The notes below the pieces were generated by a model, which saw nothing but the letters and a program-made list of their open reading frames with translations, did no database searches and was not told where the DNA came from. Position numbers and translations under genes: made by a program. Source: Novosphingobium guangzhouense (GTDB taxonomy: Bacteria; Pseudomonadota; Alphaproteobacteria; Sphingomonadales; Sphingomonadaceae). From it: 64,000 bases of DNA. The stretch lies in contig NZ_LYMM01000032.1 of NCBI RefSeq assembly GCF_002896965.1, positions 17,366 through 81,365 on the forward strand, written 5' to 3'. Shown in pieces: positions 18,619 to 27,081 of this stretch (position 1 is its first letter; every line of letters begins with the position of its first letter).

Positions 18619-19637
18619 TGAGCACGCCGCAGCCCCTTGTCGACCAGTTCCAGCGCAGGATCACGTACCTGCGGCTGTCGGTGACCGACCGCTGCGATCT
18701 GCGCTGTTCGTACTGCATGCCCGAACGCATGACCTTCCTGCCGCGCAAGGACGTGCTGACGCTGGACGAGATGCACGACCTTGCCCTTGGCTTCATCGCG
18801 CGGGGCATTACCAAGCTGCGGCTGACCGGCGGCGAACCGCTGGTGCGGCGCGACATGATGGATCTGGTCCGCGCGCTTGGCCGTCGCATCGGGGCCGATG
18901 ACGGGCAGGGTGGGCTGGAGGAGCTGACCCTCACCACCAACGGCACGCACCTTGCCGAATTTGCGGACGATCTGCGCGCAGCGGGGATGAGGCGGATCAA
19001 CGTTTCGCTCGATACGCTGGACCGTGATGCCTTTGCTCGGCTGACCCGGCGCGATTCGTTGTCGCAGGTGCTTGAAGGGCTGGCGGCTGCGAAAGCGGCG
19101 GGGCTGAGGGTCAAGCTCAACACCGTTGCGCTCAAGGGGATCAACGAGCACGAAATCGCGGACATCGTCGGCTGGGCGCATGGGCAGGGCTTCGAGGCGA
19201 CGCTGATCGAGGTCATGCCGCTGGGCGAGGTGGAGGAAGACCGCTTCGACCATTACCTGCCGCTCAGCGCGGTGCAGGACGATCTGGCCCGGCGCTGGAC
19301 CCTGATGCCCAGCGGGCACCGCACCGGCGGCCCGGCGCGCTACTGGGATGTGGCGCAAACCGGCGGGCGGCTGGGGCTGATCACGCCGCTGACCAACAAT
19401 TTCTGCGAGGGCTGCAACCGCATTCGCGTTACCGCGACGGGGCAGCTCTATGCGTGCCTTGGCGGGAATGAGCGGGTGGACCTGCGCGCGGCGCTGCGTT
19501 CTGACGATCCGCAAGGCGCCTTGTCCGCTGCGCTGGACACGGCGATGCGGATCAAGCCCGCGCGCCACCACTTCGCGATCGATGCGCATGGGCAAGCGCC
19601 CGCGCTGGCGCGGCACATGTCGATGACGGGTGGGTGA
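18618..19637 (+). CDS. moaA: GTP 3',8-cyclase (molybdenum cofactor biosynthesis MoaA)
   Basis: Radical-SAM enzyme that makes the first pterin intermediate of molybdopterin. The SAM cluster is C26, C30, C33 in DRCDLRCSYCMPE, and the second cluster C263, C266, C280 (FCEGCNRIRVTATGQLYAC). It ends in Gly-Gly, which the family needs. Length 339. TAATG overlap upstream, one base to moaD downstream. Confidence 0.97.
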   Translation: MSTPQPLVDQFQRRITYLRLSVTDRCDLRCSYCMPERMTFLPRKDVLTLDEMHDLALGFIARGITKLRLTGGEPLVRRDMMDLVRALGRRIGADDGQGGLEELTLTTNGTHLAEFADDLRAAGMRRINVSLDTLDRDAFARLTRRDSLSQVLEGLAAAKAAGLRVKLNTVALKGINEHEIADIVGWAHGQGFEATLIEVMPLGEVEEDRFDHYLPLSAVQDDLARRWTLMPSGHRTGGPARYWDVAQTGGRLGLITPLTNNFCEGCNRIRVTATGQLYACLGGNERVDLRAALRSDDPQGALSAALDTAMRIKPARHHFAIDAHGQAPALARHMSMTGG

Positions 19638-19638
19638 G

Positions 19639-19899
19639 ATGGCGGTAAAACTGGTGTTTCTTGGCCGGCTGGAAGAGCTGGCGGGGACCGACAGCGCCAG
19701 CCTTGATGCCGCAGACGGGCTGGGCTGGGCGGCGCTTCTGGCCCATCTGACCGAGCATTACGCCCCCGAACTGGCGCAGACCGTTGCCGGGGTCCGGGTG
19801 AAAGTGGCGCTCAACGGCGTGCTGATCGCGGACAAGGGCGGTATTGTGCTGGCCAACGGCGACGAACTGGCCTTCCTGCCGCCGGTATCGGGGGGCTGA
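19639..19899 (+). CDS. moaD: molybdopterin synthase small subunit
   Basis: Ubiquitin-like sulfur carrier. The 86-residue protein starts MAVKLVFLGRLEELAG and ends PPVSGG, the C-terminal Gly-Gly used for thiocarboxylate formation. ATG at 19639 is chosen over a GTG three codons earlier that overlaps moaA. Spacing to moaE is one base. Confidence 0.94.
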   Translation: MAVKLVFLGRLEELAGTDSASLDAADGLGWAALLAHLTEHYAPELAQTVAGVRVKVALNGVLIADKGGIVLANGDELAFLPPVSGG

Positions 19900-19900
19900 C

Positions 19901-20356
19901 ATGGCCGATGTCCGGCTGCTGACTGCGGCCTTCGATCCGGCCGCGGAACTGAGCGCCTTTACCGCCGCCCACCCAGAAGCGGGAGGAATCGTCAGTTTTC
20001 TTGGCCAGGTGCGCGAGGGCGGGGGCGCGGGCGGCAGCTGCGAGGCGTTGGAACTGCGCCATTACGATCCGCTTACCCTGCCCGCGATGCGCGATCTGGC
20101 CGGGCAGGTATGCGCGCGCTGGACGCTCGACGGGCTGATGGTGATCCACCGCAGCGGCGTGATGCTGCCGACAGAGCCGATCGTGCTTGTCGCCGCTGCC
20201 GCCCGCCATCGGCGCGATGCCTTCGCGGCGGCAGACTTCGCGATGGACCACCTCAAGAGCGAATCGTGGTTCTGGAAACGCGAGAAGAGCGGCGGCGAAT
20301 GGCGCTGGATCGAACCGCGCGCGCAGGATTTCGAGGATATCGCGCGCTGGGGCTGA
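19901..20356 (+). CDS. moaE: molybdopterin synthase catalytic subunit
   Basis: Works with MoaD to put two sulfurs into precursor Z. It has GGIVSFLGQVREG, LELRHYDPLTLPAM, VIHRSGVMLPTEP and the lysine region KSESWFWKREKSGGEWRWIE. Length 151 is typical. Last gene of the folB/moaA/moaD/moaE run. Confidence 0.95.
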   Translation: MADVRLLTAAFDPAAELSAFTAAHPEAGGIVSFLGQVREGGGAGGSCEALELRHYDPLTLPAMRDLAGQVCARWTLDGLMVIHRSGVMLPTEPIVLVAAAARHRRDAFAAADFAMDHLKSESWFWKREKSGGEWRWIEPRAQDFEDIARWG

Positions 20357-20452
20357 AGCCCCTGCCTCCACAATCTTCGCCGCATTTGACCCGCATCAAC
20401 GAATCGTGACACGCACGGGCGCATATGCCGATCACCCAAGGAGATCAGCATC

Positions 20453-20872
20453 ATGTCCCAGCGTCTTACCCGGCAGCAGCTTCAGGGTCTGGCTACGGTC
20501 ACGGCCGTTCCCGCCCGCCACAAGGTCGATCGCAGCTTCGGGCTGCCGGCCGGCTTCTACATCGCCACCGTGGCGCTTTATCTGGCGTTCATCGCGGTTA
20601 TGGCCGCGACGTTCATGAACCCGGAACTGGCGATCCCGATGGCCATCTTCGCAGGCTTCGTGGTGCTGGCCTTCGGGCTGGCCGGGTACTGGGTGAAGAT
20701 GCAGCCCCATAACGATGCCGCCGCCCCCAGCTGGAGCGAGCTTGCCTCACGCGGTATCGACACTCTGAACGGAAGGCTCACGGCCAATCAGGCGGCCGTC
20801 CAGGTTCTCACGCTACCCGTGCTGATCCTGTGCTGGGGACTGGCGATCGCGGTCATCGTCGCCTTCACCTGA
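20453..20872 (+). CDS. 139-residue hypothetical membrane protein
   Basis: Not recognised. It has a strong AAGGAG site ahead of the ATG and about three hydrophobic segments: about 32-53 (FYIATVALYLAFIAVMAATF), about 60-80, and a last one at 118-137 (VLTLPVLILCWGLAIAVIVAF). The N-terminus is polar with GLATVTAVPARHKVDRSFGLP. Between segments two and three, WSELASRGIDTLNGRLTANQAA is a soluble stretch. It is probably an inner-membrane protein. It converges on the HPP gene with a hairpin between. Confidence 0.8.
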   Translation: MSQRLTRQQLQGLATVTAVPARHKVDRSFGLPAGFYIATVALYLAFIAVMAATFMNPELAIPMAIFAGFVVLAFGLAGYWVKMQPHNDAAAPSWSELASRGIDTLNGRLTANQAAVQVLTLPVLILCWGLAIAVIVAFT

Positions 20873-20929
20873 CGCCGGCTTGCCTGGGCCGGGGGGCTTT
20901 TCAGGCAGGTCACGTCGGAACGTTCGGGG

Positions 20930-20960
20930 AGTCCCACCCTTCTGGCCGGGGGGTGGGACT
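20930..20960. terminator. bidirectional hairpin terminator between convergent genes
   Basis: AGTCCCACCC (20930-20939) pairs with GGGTGGGACT (20951-20960), an 11-base loop, followed by TTTCG. The mirror image begins with CGAAAAGTCCC for the opposite strand, so it can stop both the 139-residue gene and the HPP gene. Confidence 0.75.
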
Positions 20961-20967
20961 TTTCGCG

Positions 20968-21723
20968 TCAGGATGCCCGGCGCCGCAGCACCGCCTGCAC
21001 GAAGGCGTCAAGGTCATCGACGTCCACGTCGAGCACTTCGTCCCACTCTTCCAGCACCGCGATGACATGGTCACGCGTGGACTGGGGAACCGGAGCCGGA
21101 GGCGGAGGGGCGACATGCGGCCATGCGTGCCCGGTCAGGTTGTTGTAGATCCAGCCGAAGCTGCTCAGCACCAGCACGTTGGCGGCGATCGGGATCATCA
21201 GTGTGGCATCCCACGGCACTTGCCCGCCCGCGCCCAGCGCGCAGAGCAGGGCGCAGGCACCGCCTGGCGGATGCAGGCAGCGCGCAGCCGACATCGCGGC
21301 GATGGCAAGGCCCACCGCGATACTGCCCCCCAGCCATGGATTGCCGATCAGGTGCCCGATGGAAATCCCGATCGCGGCCGAAAGCAGGTCTCCGCCGATC
21401 ACCGACCACGGCTGCGCCAACGGGCTTGCCGGCACGCAGAACACCAGCACCGCCGAAGCCCCGAGCGGCGCGACGAGGAACGGCAGCGCATGGGCTTGAT
21501 GTCCGCTCAGCAGCGTCCATGTCGCAAAGCCGGAAAGCGCGATGCCCAATGCCGCGCCGATCGCGCCGCGCGCCCAGCCAAGACGGCCAAGGGCGTGAAG
21601 GCGCAGCGAATGAATGTGCCTGACCATGGCGGCGCTATGGCGCAGCCGACCGCGTGTGACGAGCCCGGATTTGCCTTGGGCTGCGATAGCCGCGCTATCC
21701 CGGCTTCTCTCGAAAATGCCCAT
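20968..21723 (-). CDS. HPP family membrane protein
   Basis: HPP proteins (PF04982) have four membrane helices and a His-Pro-Pro motif, seen here as AARCLHPPGGACALLCALG near the middle. Other helices surround it: about 52-75, 78-95, 107-140 and 170-195. A soluble acidic tail (PQSTRDHVIAVLEEWDEVLDVDVDDLD) follows. Proteins of this family have been linked to nitrite transport in chloroplasts of cyanobacterial origin; the role in bacteria is open. The start may be the ATG at 21627 (MVRHIHSLRL), which would drop 32 N-terminal residues lacking signal or membrane character. Confidence 0.85.
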   Translation of the reverse strand: MGIFERSRDSAAIAAQGKSGLVTRGRLRHSAAMVRHIHSLRLHALGRLGWARGAIGAALGIALSGFATWTLLSGHQAHALPFLVAPLGASAVLVFCVPASPLAQPWSVIGGDLLSAAIGISIGHLIGNPWLGGSIAVGLAIAAMSAARCLHPPGGACALLCALGAGGQVPWDATLMIPIAANVLVLSSFGWIYNNLTGHAWPHVAPPPPAPVPQSTRDHVIAVLEEWDEVLDVDVDDLDAFVQAVLRRRAS

Positions 21724-21795
21724 CCGGGGATTTTCGGAGCGGCACCGGCCCCCGCCCCCACCATATTAGCCTGCGGCGAATTTGCAGTCGCTCGA

Positions 21796-22128
21796 TCAGA
21801 ACTTCAGTTTGTAGCGCACCATTGCCCGGTTGCTGACCTGGCCGCCGCCAAGCGTCGCTGCCTCCAGATCGACCCCGATGGTTTCGTTTTCGCTTAGCCC
21901 CAGTTGCGCGCGAGGCAGGCCCTCTGCCGTTTCATACGTATCGGGAAGCGGGCGCATCCGCTCTTTTTCCGGATTGGTCGCGCAGACGACGATCTCTCCG
22001 GGGCGGCCCACCGGACAGCGTGGTTTGATGGCGCGCAGGTCCACGCCTTCATCCTGCGGCATCTGCGCCAGATCGAACAGCGGCGCTGCCATGGCGGGCG
22101 GTTCGGGAGGCAGGTCGGCGATCGGCAT
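21796..22128 (-). CDS. 110-residue hypothetical protein
   Basis: Not recognised as a family. It has a proline-rich front (MPIADLPPEPPAM), one cysteine pair in CPVGRPGEIVVCA, and a hydrophilic second half ending RYKLKF. The last residues could be a beta-strand end as in outer-membrane proteins, but no beta-barrel or signal is seen; the N-terminus may continue upstream in a form I cannot place. No convincing ribosome site precedes the ATG. It lies between the HPP gene and the nitroreductase terminator. Confidence 0.6.
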   Translation of the reverse strand: MPIADLPPEPPAMAAPLFDLAQMPQDEGVDLRAIKPRCPVGRPGEIVVCATNPEKERMRPLPDTYETAEGLPRAQLGLSENETIGVDLEAATLGGGQVSNRAMVRYKLKF

Positions 22129-22184
22129 GAACGGCAGGAGGCCACGGGATCAAGGCGATTTCAGGGCAGGTCGCGCAGCAGAAA

Positions 22185-22251
22185 GCCCGGACCTCCATTG
22201 GGAGGACCGGGCCGATGGGCGCCCGCGCTTGAAGGGGGGCGTGCGGGCGCC
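22185..22251 (-). terminator. two tandem hairpins downstream of the nitroreductase gene
   Basis: The first arm pair is GGCGCCCGC (22218-22226) with GCGGGCGCC (22243-22251). A second imperfect hairpin spans 22185-22212 (CCCGGACCTCC with GGAGGACCGGG, one mismatch). No T-run is seen; the pair sits just past the gene's stop and should end the pirin/nitroreductase transcript. Confidence 0.6.
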
Positions 22252-22258
22252 GAAACGA

Positions 22259-22837
22259 TCAGGCGAACTTGCCGGCCTTGGCGATTTCAGCCAGCGGCTT
22301 GCGATCGCTGGCGACTTCGCGCGATTGCAGGAAGTCGGGCAGGACCGACTTGTCGCCCTGCTTGCCGATGGCGAAGGCGGCTTCAAGGCGGTGGTCGGCG
22401 GGGATGCCCAGCGCGGCTTCGGCTTCACCGAACTTCAGGCCGGTCATGCCGTGGGTGTGGTAGCCCAGCGCCTGCGCCTGAATGGCGGCGAGCACCCAGG
22501 CCGCGCCGGCATCGAAGCTGTGGCTGTGGTTGTCGGAGTTGCCCTTTTCCGAACGCATGTACTTATCGGAAACGACGTAGACGATCGCCGAGGCTTCCTT
22601 GGCCCAGCCCGCGTTGAAGTCGATCAGGCCCGACAGGAACAGATCCCAGTTCGCATCGCCCTTCTTCGCGTAGAGGAAGGTCCAGGGCTGCACGTTGTAG
22701 GCCGAAGGCGCCCAGCCACCGGCTTCGAGGATCGCGTCGAGGTCTTCCTGCGGCATCTCGCTGCCGTCGAAGGCGCGCGGGCTCCAGCGGTCGACGATGA
22801 GCTTCTCGATCTTGGGATTGGCGATACGTCCGGTCAT
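22259..22837 (-). CDS. nitroreductase family protein
   Basis: Flavin-dependent oxidoreductase of the nitroreductase family. FMN-contacting motifs are RWSPRAFDG (about 17-25) and GGWAPSAYNVQPW (about 40-52). The C-terminal half has AIQAQALGYHTHGMTG and LEAAFAIGKQGD. Length 192, ordinary. Substrate not deducible. It follows pirin on the same strand, 96 bases away, and ends at a double hairpin. Likely co-regulated with pirin by the divergent LysR protein. Confidence 0.9.
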   Translation of the reverse strand: MTGRIANPKIEKLIVDRWSPRAFDGSEMPQEDLDAILEAGGWAPSAYNVQPWTFLYAKKGDANWDLFLSGLIDFNAGWAKEASAIVYVVSDKYMRSEKGNSDNHSHSFDAGAAWVLAAIQAQALGYHTHGMTGLKFGEAEAALGIPADHRLEAAFAIGKQGDKSVLPDFLQSREVASDRKPLAEIAKAGKFA

Positions 22838-22933
22838 CGAAATCTATCCTTGTCTGCTTTGAGTATGGGAGAATGCGCAAGCAGGAGGGCGATCCGCCGA
22901 ACGAATCGGGACGAACCGCCCTCCCGCGCTATG

Positions 22934-23632
22934 TCAGGCTGCGTCCACCAGCACCAGTTCCGCGTCTTCAAGTGCGGTCACGGTGATGGTGTCGATCCCG
23001 GTGATGGCCACGCCGTCACGAGCCTTTGCCTCCACGTCACCGACGCGGATGCGGCCGGTGGCGGCGACGAGGTAGCTGTGGCGCGCGGCGTCGGTGGCAT
23101 AAGTCACCGTGTCACCCGCCTTCACCGTTGCCCCCAGCACGCGGGCCTCGGCGTTGATGTGCAGCGCATCGTCGTCTCCGGCGATGCCGCTTGCCAGCGT
23201 CACGAACTGGCCCGCGCGGTCCTCCTTCGGGAAGGGACGCGCGCCCCAGCTCGGCTGCTCGCCGCGACGGTCGGGGATGATCCAGATCTGGAACAGCGTC
23301 GTTTCCTCGTCTTCCAGATTATATTCCGAATGCTGGATGCCGGTGCCCGCGCTCATCACCTGAACGTCGCCGGCGCCAGTCTTGCCGGTGTTGCCCAGAC
23401 TGTCCTTGTGCGTGATCGCGCCGGTGCGGACGTAAGTGATGATCTCCATGTCGCGGTGGGGGTGCGGGGGGAAGCCGGTCCTGGCGGCGATGGTGTCATC
23501 GTTCCAGACCCGCAGGCGCCCCCAGTTGGTGCGCGCCGGATCGTGATAGTCGGCGAAGGAGAAGTGGTGGTGGGCGTCGAGCCATCCGTGATTGGCGGCG
23601 CCGATGCTCTCGAAGGGACGCAGTTCGATCAT
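22934..23632 (-). CDS. pirin family protein (YhhW-like quercetinase type)
   Basis: Bicupin metalloprotein. The metal ligands H57, H59 (FPPHPHRDME), H101 and E103 (GIQHSEYN) are all present, and these numbers equal those of E. coli YhhW. The second cupin half has no ligands, as usual for pirins. Length 232. A strong AAGGAG lies seven bases before the ATG. YhhW oxidises quercetin-like flavonoids in vitro; the true substrate is open. Divergent from the LysR gene; nitroreductase follows. Confidence 0.94.
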   Translation of the reverse strand: MIELRPFESIGAANHGWLDAHHHFSFADYHDPARTNWGRLRVWNDDTIAARTGFPPHPHRDMEIITYVRTGAITHKDSLGNTGKTGAGDVQVMSAGTGIQHSEYNLEDEETTLFQIWIIPDRRGEQPSWGARPFPKEDRAGQFVTLASGIAGDDDALHINAEARVLGATVKAGDTVTYATDAARHSYLVAATGRIRVGDVEAKARDGVAITGIDTITVTALEDAELVLVDAA

Positions 23633-23700
23633 GGGACACTCCTTTGTATGCGTTAGGTGCCGTTGAGGCCCTGTTGAGTGCCGTATAAGGCTTGCGTGCC

Positions 23701-23718
23701 TATCGCGAAATTGTGATA
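23701..23718. promoter_or_regulatory. candidate LysR-type operator
   Basis: TATCGCGAAATTGTGATA is an imperfect palindrome with matching ends (TATC/GATA) in the 115-base spacer between pirin and the LysR gene. LysR regulators usually bind such T-N11-A dyads at divergent promoters. It is a visual candidate only. Confidence 0.4.
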
Positions 23719-23747
23719 AACTCGGCTGAGTTATTCAGGAAAGTTGA

Positions 23748-24662
23748 ATGGTCGACGTTGTCCCACCCAGTCTCGATCACTTGCGCTGCTTTCTGGCGGT
23801 GGTGGAAGAGGGCAGTTTCAATGCAGCCGCCAGGCGACTTGGCCGTGCGATTTCAGTGGTCAGCTATGCGATCGCGCAGCTTGAAAGCCAGCTCGACGTG
23901 CGCCTTTTCGACCGCGAAGGCTCTCGCCGCCCGCAACTGACCGAGGCCGGGCGGGCCCTGCTGTCCGAAGCGCACGCGATATCGGACGACGTCGATGCCC
24001 TGCTCGCCAAAGTGCGCAGCCTGCGGCAGGGGCTTGAGGCGGAACTGTCGCTGGCGGTGGACGTGATGGTTCCCGGCCACGTGCTTGCCCGCCTTCTGCG
24101 CGATTTTCAGGCGCGTTTTCCGACGGTTCCGCTACGTCTGCATATAGAGGCGCTGGGCGCTGTGGCGGCGCTGGTGCTGGATGGCCGCGCTACGCTGGGC
24201 ATCGCAGGCCCTGATATCATGGACCTTGCCGAGATCGAGCGCGAGACGATCGGCTCTGTCGAGATGGTCCCCGTGGCCGCCCCGGACCACGCGCTGGCGA
24301 AGCTGGACCGGATCGCACCGGGAGAAACGCGCAAGCACTTGCAACTGGTCCTGACCGATCGCTCGCCACTGACCGAGGGGCGCGATTTCTCGGTGTTCAG
24401 CCCGCGTTCCTGGCGGCTGGCAGACCTTGGCGCCAAGCATGCGCTGTTGAAGGAGGGTATCGGCTGGGGCTCCATGCCGCGCCATGCGGTGAAGGCAGAC
24501 CTTGAGGCGGGCGCGCTGGTGGAACTGCAACTGCCTGAACGATCGGCGCTGGATTATGCGCTTGTAGCCCTGTGGCGCAAGGATAGTCGCCCCGGTCCGG
24601 CAGCAGTCTGGGTGCTTGACGAGATGCGCGAACGCCTTGCGAAGTGCCCTTCGACGAAGTGA
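23748..24662 (+). CDS. LysR family transcriptional regulator
   Basis: N-terminal winged helix (about 8-67: LDHLRCFLAVVEEGSFNAAARRLGRAISVVSYAIAQLE split over the helix-turn-helix) followed by a substrate-binding domain to about 300. Length 304. AGGAAA lies just ahead of the ATG. It is divergent from pirin-nitroreductase, the classical arrangement for a LysR regulator controlling its neighbours and itself. The effector is not deducible. Confidence 0.93.
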   Translation: MVDVVPPSLDHLRCFLAVVEEGSFNAAARRLGRAISVVSYAIAQLESQLDVRLFDREGSRRPQLTEAGRALLSEAHAISDDVDALLAKVRSLRQGLEAELSLAVDVMVPGHVLARLLRDFQARFPTVPLRLHIEALGAVAALVLDGRATLGIAGPDIMDLAEIERETIGSVEMVPVAAPDHALAKLDRIAPGETRKHLQLVLTDRSPLTEGRDFSVFSPRSWRLADLGAKHALLKEGIGWGSMPRHAVKADLEAGALVELQLPERSALDYALVALWRKDSRPGPAAVWVLDEMRERLAKCPSTK

Positions 24663-24702
24663 GGGTCTTGCCGCGCCGTTCGGCGTGCTCCACTTAAAGC
24701 GC

Positions 24703-25452
24703 ATGACCGCTACCCGCCTGTTCGATCGCGCCGTGATCCGGCTGTCGCCCCGCCCCGATTCGGGGGAGAATGTCGTCGATTTCCTTCAGGGATTGGTGAC
24801 GTCCGATGTCGCCGGAACCCTGCCGGTCTGGGCCGGATTGCTGACGCCCCAAGGCAAGGCCCTGTTCGATTTCATCGTCTGGCCGGGCGGGGAAGGGCTT
24901 CTGCTCGATTGCGAGGCTGAGGCTGCCGATGCGCTGGTGAAGCGCCTGTCGATGTACCGGCTGCGCAAGGCGATCGATATCGTGCGCGATGACCGGCTTG
25001 CCGTGCACTGGCGGCCGCATGTCGGAGATGGCGCGGCGCCGGACCCGCGCCTTCACGCGCTTGGCGAACGCTGGGTTGCTGTTGTCGATGACACCGATCC
25101 GGCCGAGGCGGAGACGGGCGCGGACGCGGCATGGCGCGCGCATCGGCTGGCGCTGCGGGTGCCAGAAGGCCGTGCGGAACTGGGCGACGGGGAGACGCTA
25201 TGGCTGGAATGCAATGCCGCGGATCTCAACGGCGTCAGCTTTACCAAGGGCTGCTACGTGGGGCAGGAAAATACTGCCCGCATGAACTGGCGGCAGAAGG
25301 TCAACCGCCGGCTTGTGGTGGTGCCGCTGGACCGATCGGACGAGAAGCGTCGCCGCGCCGCCTACCCCGAACTGGGGCTGGCGATCGACCACCTGCGGGT
25401 GGACGATATTCCGGCAGACGTGATGCCAAGCTGGATCGCTGCCGAAGCCTGA
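24703..25452 (+). CDS. ygfZ: YgfZ-type folate-binding protein
   Basis: GcvT-like protein involved in tetrahydrofolate-dependent repair or assembly of iron-sulfur proteins. The signature KGCYVGQE is intact with K182 and C184, preceded by LNGVSFT. It opens with the FLQGLVTSDVAG strand typical of the family. At 249 residues it is shorter than E. coli YgfZ (326), as in other alphaproteobacteria. The start is the ATG at 24703; the upstream 29 residues overlap LysR. It lies 40 bases after LysR. Confidence 0.9.
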   Translation: MTATRLFDRAVIRLSPRPDSGENVVDFLQGLVTSDVAGTLPVWAGLLTPQGKALFDFIVWPGGEGLLLDCEAEAADALVKRLSMYRLRKAIDIVRDDRLAVHWRPHVGDGAAPDPRLHALGERWVAVVDDTDPAEAETGADAAWRAHRLALRVPEGRAELGDGETLWLECNAADLNGVSFTKGCYVGQENTARMNWRQKVNRRLVVVPLDRSDEKRRRAAYPELGLAIDHLRVDDIPADVMPSWIAAEA

Positions 25453-25474
25453 GGCTGCAGCCGGAGAGCCCCTT

Positions 25475-26038
25475 TCAGGCGGCTCCGGCCATTTCCATGC
25501 TTGGGTTGATGCGCCGGCCAAGGTCCGCCACATAGATATGCGCCGGATGCTCCATGGCCCGTGATGCACTGTAGCGCGACCGCACTTGGCCGGTATCGTG
25601 GAAGCCGGCGCTTTCCAGCACCTGATGCGTACCACGGCTGTCGGCAAAATGGCTGGCGATGACGCGCAAGTGGCCAAGCGATCGGGCCTGGTTCACCACG
25701 GCGCGCAATGCCTCACCGGCAAAGCCGTTCCCTCGGAACCGGGGTACGATCCAGTAGCCGACCTCGATCTCTCCAGATCCCCTTGCGTTGTCGCTCAGCC
25801 CCAGCCCTATGCTTCCGACCAGTTGCGGCCCGCCGGGCGCGCGCAGATACATGAAGAAATGGGGCAGGCGCGGATCACGCGGCCGTTCCAGATAGATGCG
25901 CAGTTCTTCCGTCGTGCGAGGCAGCGGTGCCACCCCAACGGTGCGCTGGACGTCATGATCGGACAAGGCTTCGACAAGATCGTCGAAGTCCTCCGGCCAT
26001 GCCGGTCTTAGAAATAACCTCTCCGTGCGGACGAACAT
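25475..26038 (-). CDS. GNAT family N-acetyltransferase (first of two paralogues)
   Basis: A RimJ/RimL-type acetyltransferase: begins MFVRTERLFLRPAWPEDFDDL, has the acetyl-CoA loop VPRFRGNGFAGEALRAVV (R-G-N-G-F-A) and a late VLESAGFHDTGQVR. Length 187. Paralogue of the next gene, sharing TERLFLRPAWPED and the same order of strands. It likely acts on a protein N-terminus or small amine; substrate unknown. Spacing to the paralogue is 200 bases. Confidence 0.9.
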   Translation of the reverse strand: MFVRTERLFLRPAWPEDFDDLVEALSDHDVQRTVGVAPLPRTTEELRIYLERPRDPRLPHFFMYLRAPGGPQLVGSIGLGLSDNARGSGEIEVGYWIVPRFRGNGFAGEALRAVVNQARSLGHLRVIASHFADSRGTHQVLESAGFHDTGQVRSRYSASRAMEHPAHIYVADLGRRINPSMEMAGAA

Positions 26039-26238
26039 TCCACGGTTCTCCGTCGTGCTAGTGCCCTGCGAATCGGATCATGCACGTAACCGACACCAGA
26101 TGCACGAAGTTTGGTGCGAATCCCTTGCAATTGACGACGAAATTGTCGCAGCCGCCGGTTAAGCGGATATGAGTAGGGCACCAAGGGATTGCCCCTAGCG
26201 CCGTACTCAAAGGTTAATGTGGCAGGGCGGCTGGTGCT

Positions 26239-26799
26239 TCAGGCCGCGCGTCGGCGGTTCATTGAATCGTCGCCGCCGCAATCAGCCGGGCTTTCGAACA
26301 CGATTTCATGTTCGCGCGAGGGGCTGGCATAGCCACGCGCCTGGCTGAAACGTTCCGCAACGCGGCCGGTACGACGGAAGCCGACCTTGTCGAGCACGCG
26401 ACCCGATGCGGCGTTGTCGACGAAGTGGTGCGCCACGACACGATCATGGCCCAGTGCGCGGGTCAGCGACAGCAATGCGCGCGTGGCTTCGGTGGCATAG
26501 CCACGGCCCTGCTCGCCGGGGGTAATCCAGTAGCCAAGGTTCACTTCGCCACCGAGCATGGACAGCCCGCAGCCGCCGACGATCTGTGAACCCTGCGCAC
26601 CCGGCGCGGTGACGAGGAAGCTGGGCAGGCGATGATCCTGCGTCTTTTCGATGAAGGCCCGCGCGTCTTCGGCGGTGTAAGGCCAGGGCACGCGGGCAAG
26701 GTTGCGCACGACCGCTTCATGGCCGATCCGGACCAGCAGTTCGTCGCGGTCCTCCGGCCAGGCAGGGCGCAGGAACAGCCTTTCGCTGCGAATGAACAT
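26239..26799 (-). CDS. GNAT family N-acetyltransferase (second paralogue)
   Basis: Same fold as the previous gene: MFIRSERLFLRPAWPED at the start, TPGEQGRGYATEATRALL for the acetyl-CoA loop (Q-G-R-G-Y-A) and VLDKVGFRRTGRVAE near the end. The ATG at 26799 has GGAG eight bases upstream; a longer reading to 26847 is unlikely. 186 residues. The pair is a tandem duplication that has since diverged. Confidence 0.9.
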   Translation of the reverse strand: MFIRSERLFLRPAWPEDRDELLVRIGHEAVVRNLARVPWPYTAEDARAFIEKTQDHRLPSFLVTAPGAQGSQIVGGCGLSMLGGEVNLGYWITPGEQGRGYATEATRALLSLTRALGHDRVVAHHFVDNAASGRVLDKVGFRRTGRVAERFSQARGYASPSREHEIVFESPADCGGDDSMNRRRAA

Positions 26800-27016
26800 A
26801 TTCGTTACTCCAACCCCCGGCGCGCGCATAGCGCACCGGCGTGACACTGCAATTACGTGCCCGGTTACAAGGCTGTAATCGCAACAGATCCGAGAGGGAC
26901 GCGCGCCATCGCCGTCGCACCGCTGCGGTGCAACCCAAGGTCGTCGTGTCGGTTCCCGGACACGCTGGAGGGAGATACGAAAAGAGGGAGACGGGCGGGG
27001 CCCTCTCCCTCATTCT

Positions 27017-27064
27017 GCCGATTCTAGCTGGAGAATCGGCGGGGCCATCCCGTCAGGATGGCCC
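27017..27064 (-). terminator. two perfect hairpins downstream of rplU-rpmA
   Basis: GCCGATTCT/AGAATCGGC (27017-27025 and 27032-27040) and GGGCCATCC/GGATGGCCC (27042-27050 and 27056-27064). A third possible stem, GAGGGAG/CTCCCTC (26984-26990 and 27005-27011), follows. They lie 18 bases past the rpmA stop and probably end the ribosomal transcript. Confidence 0.75.
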
Positions 27065-27081
27065 TTACAGAGACCATCCGA

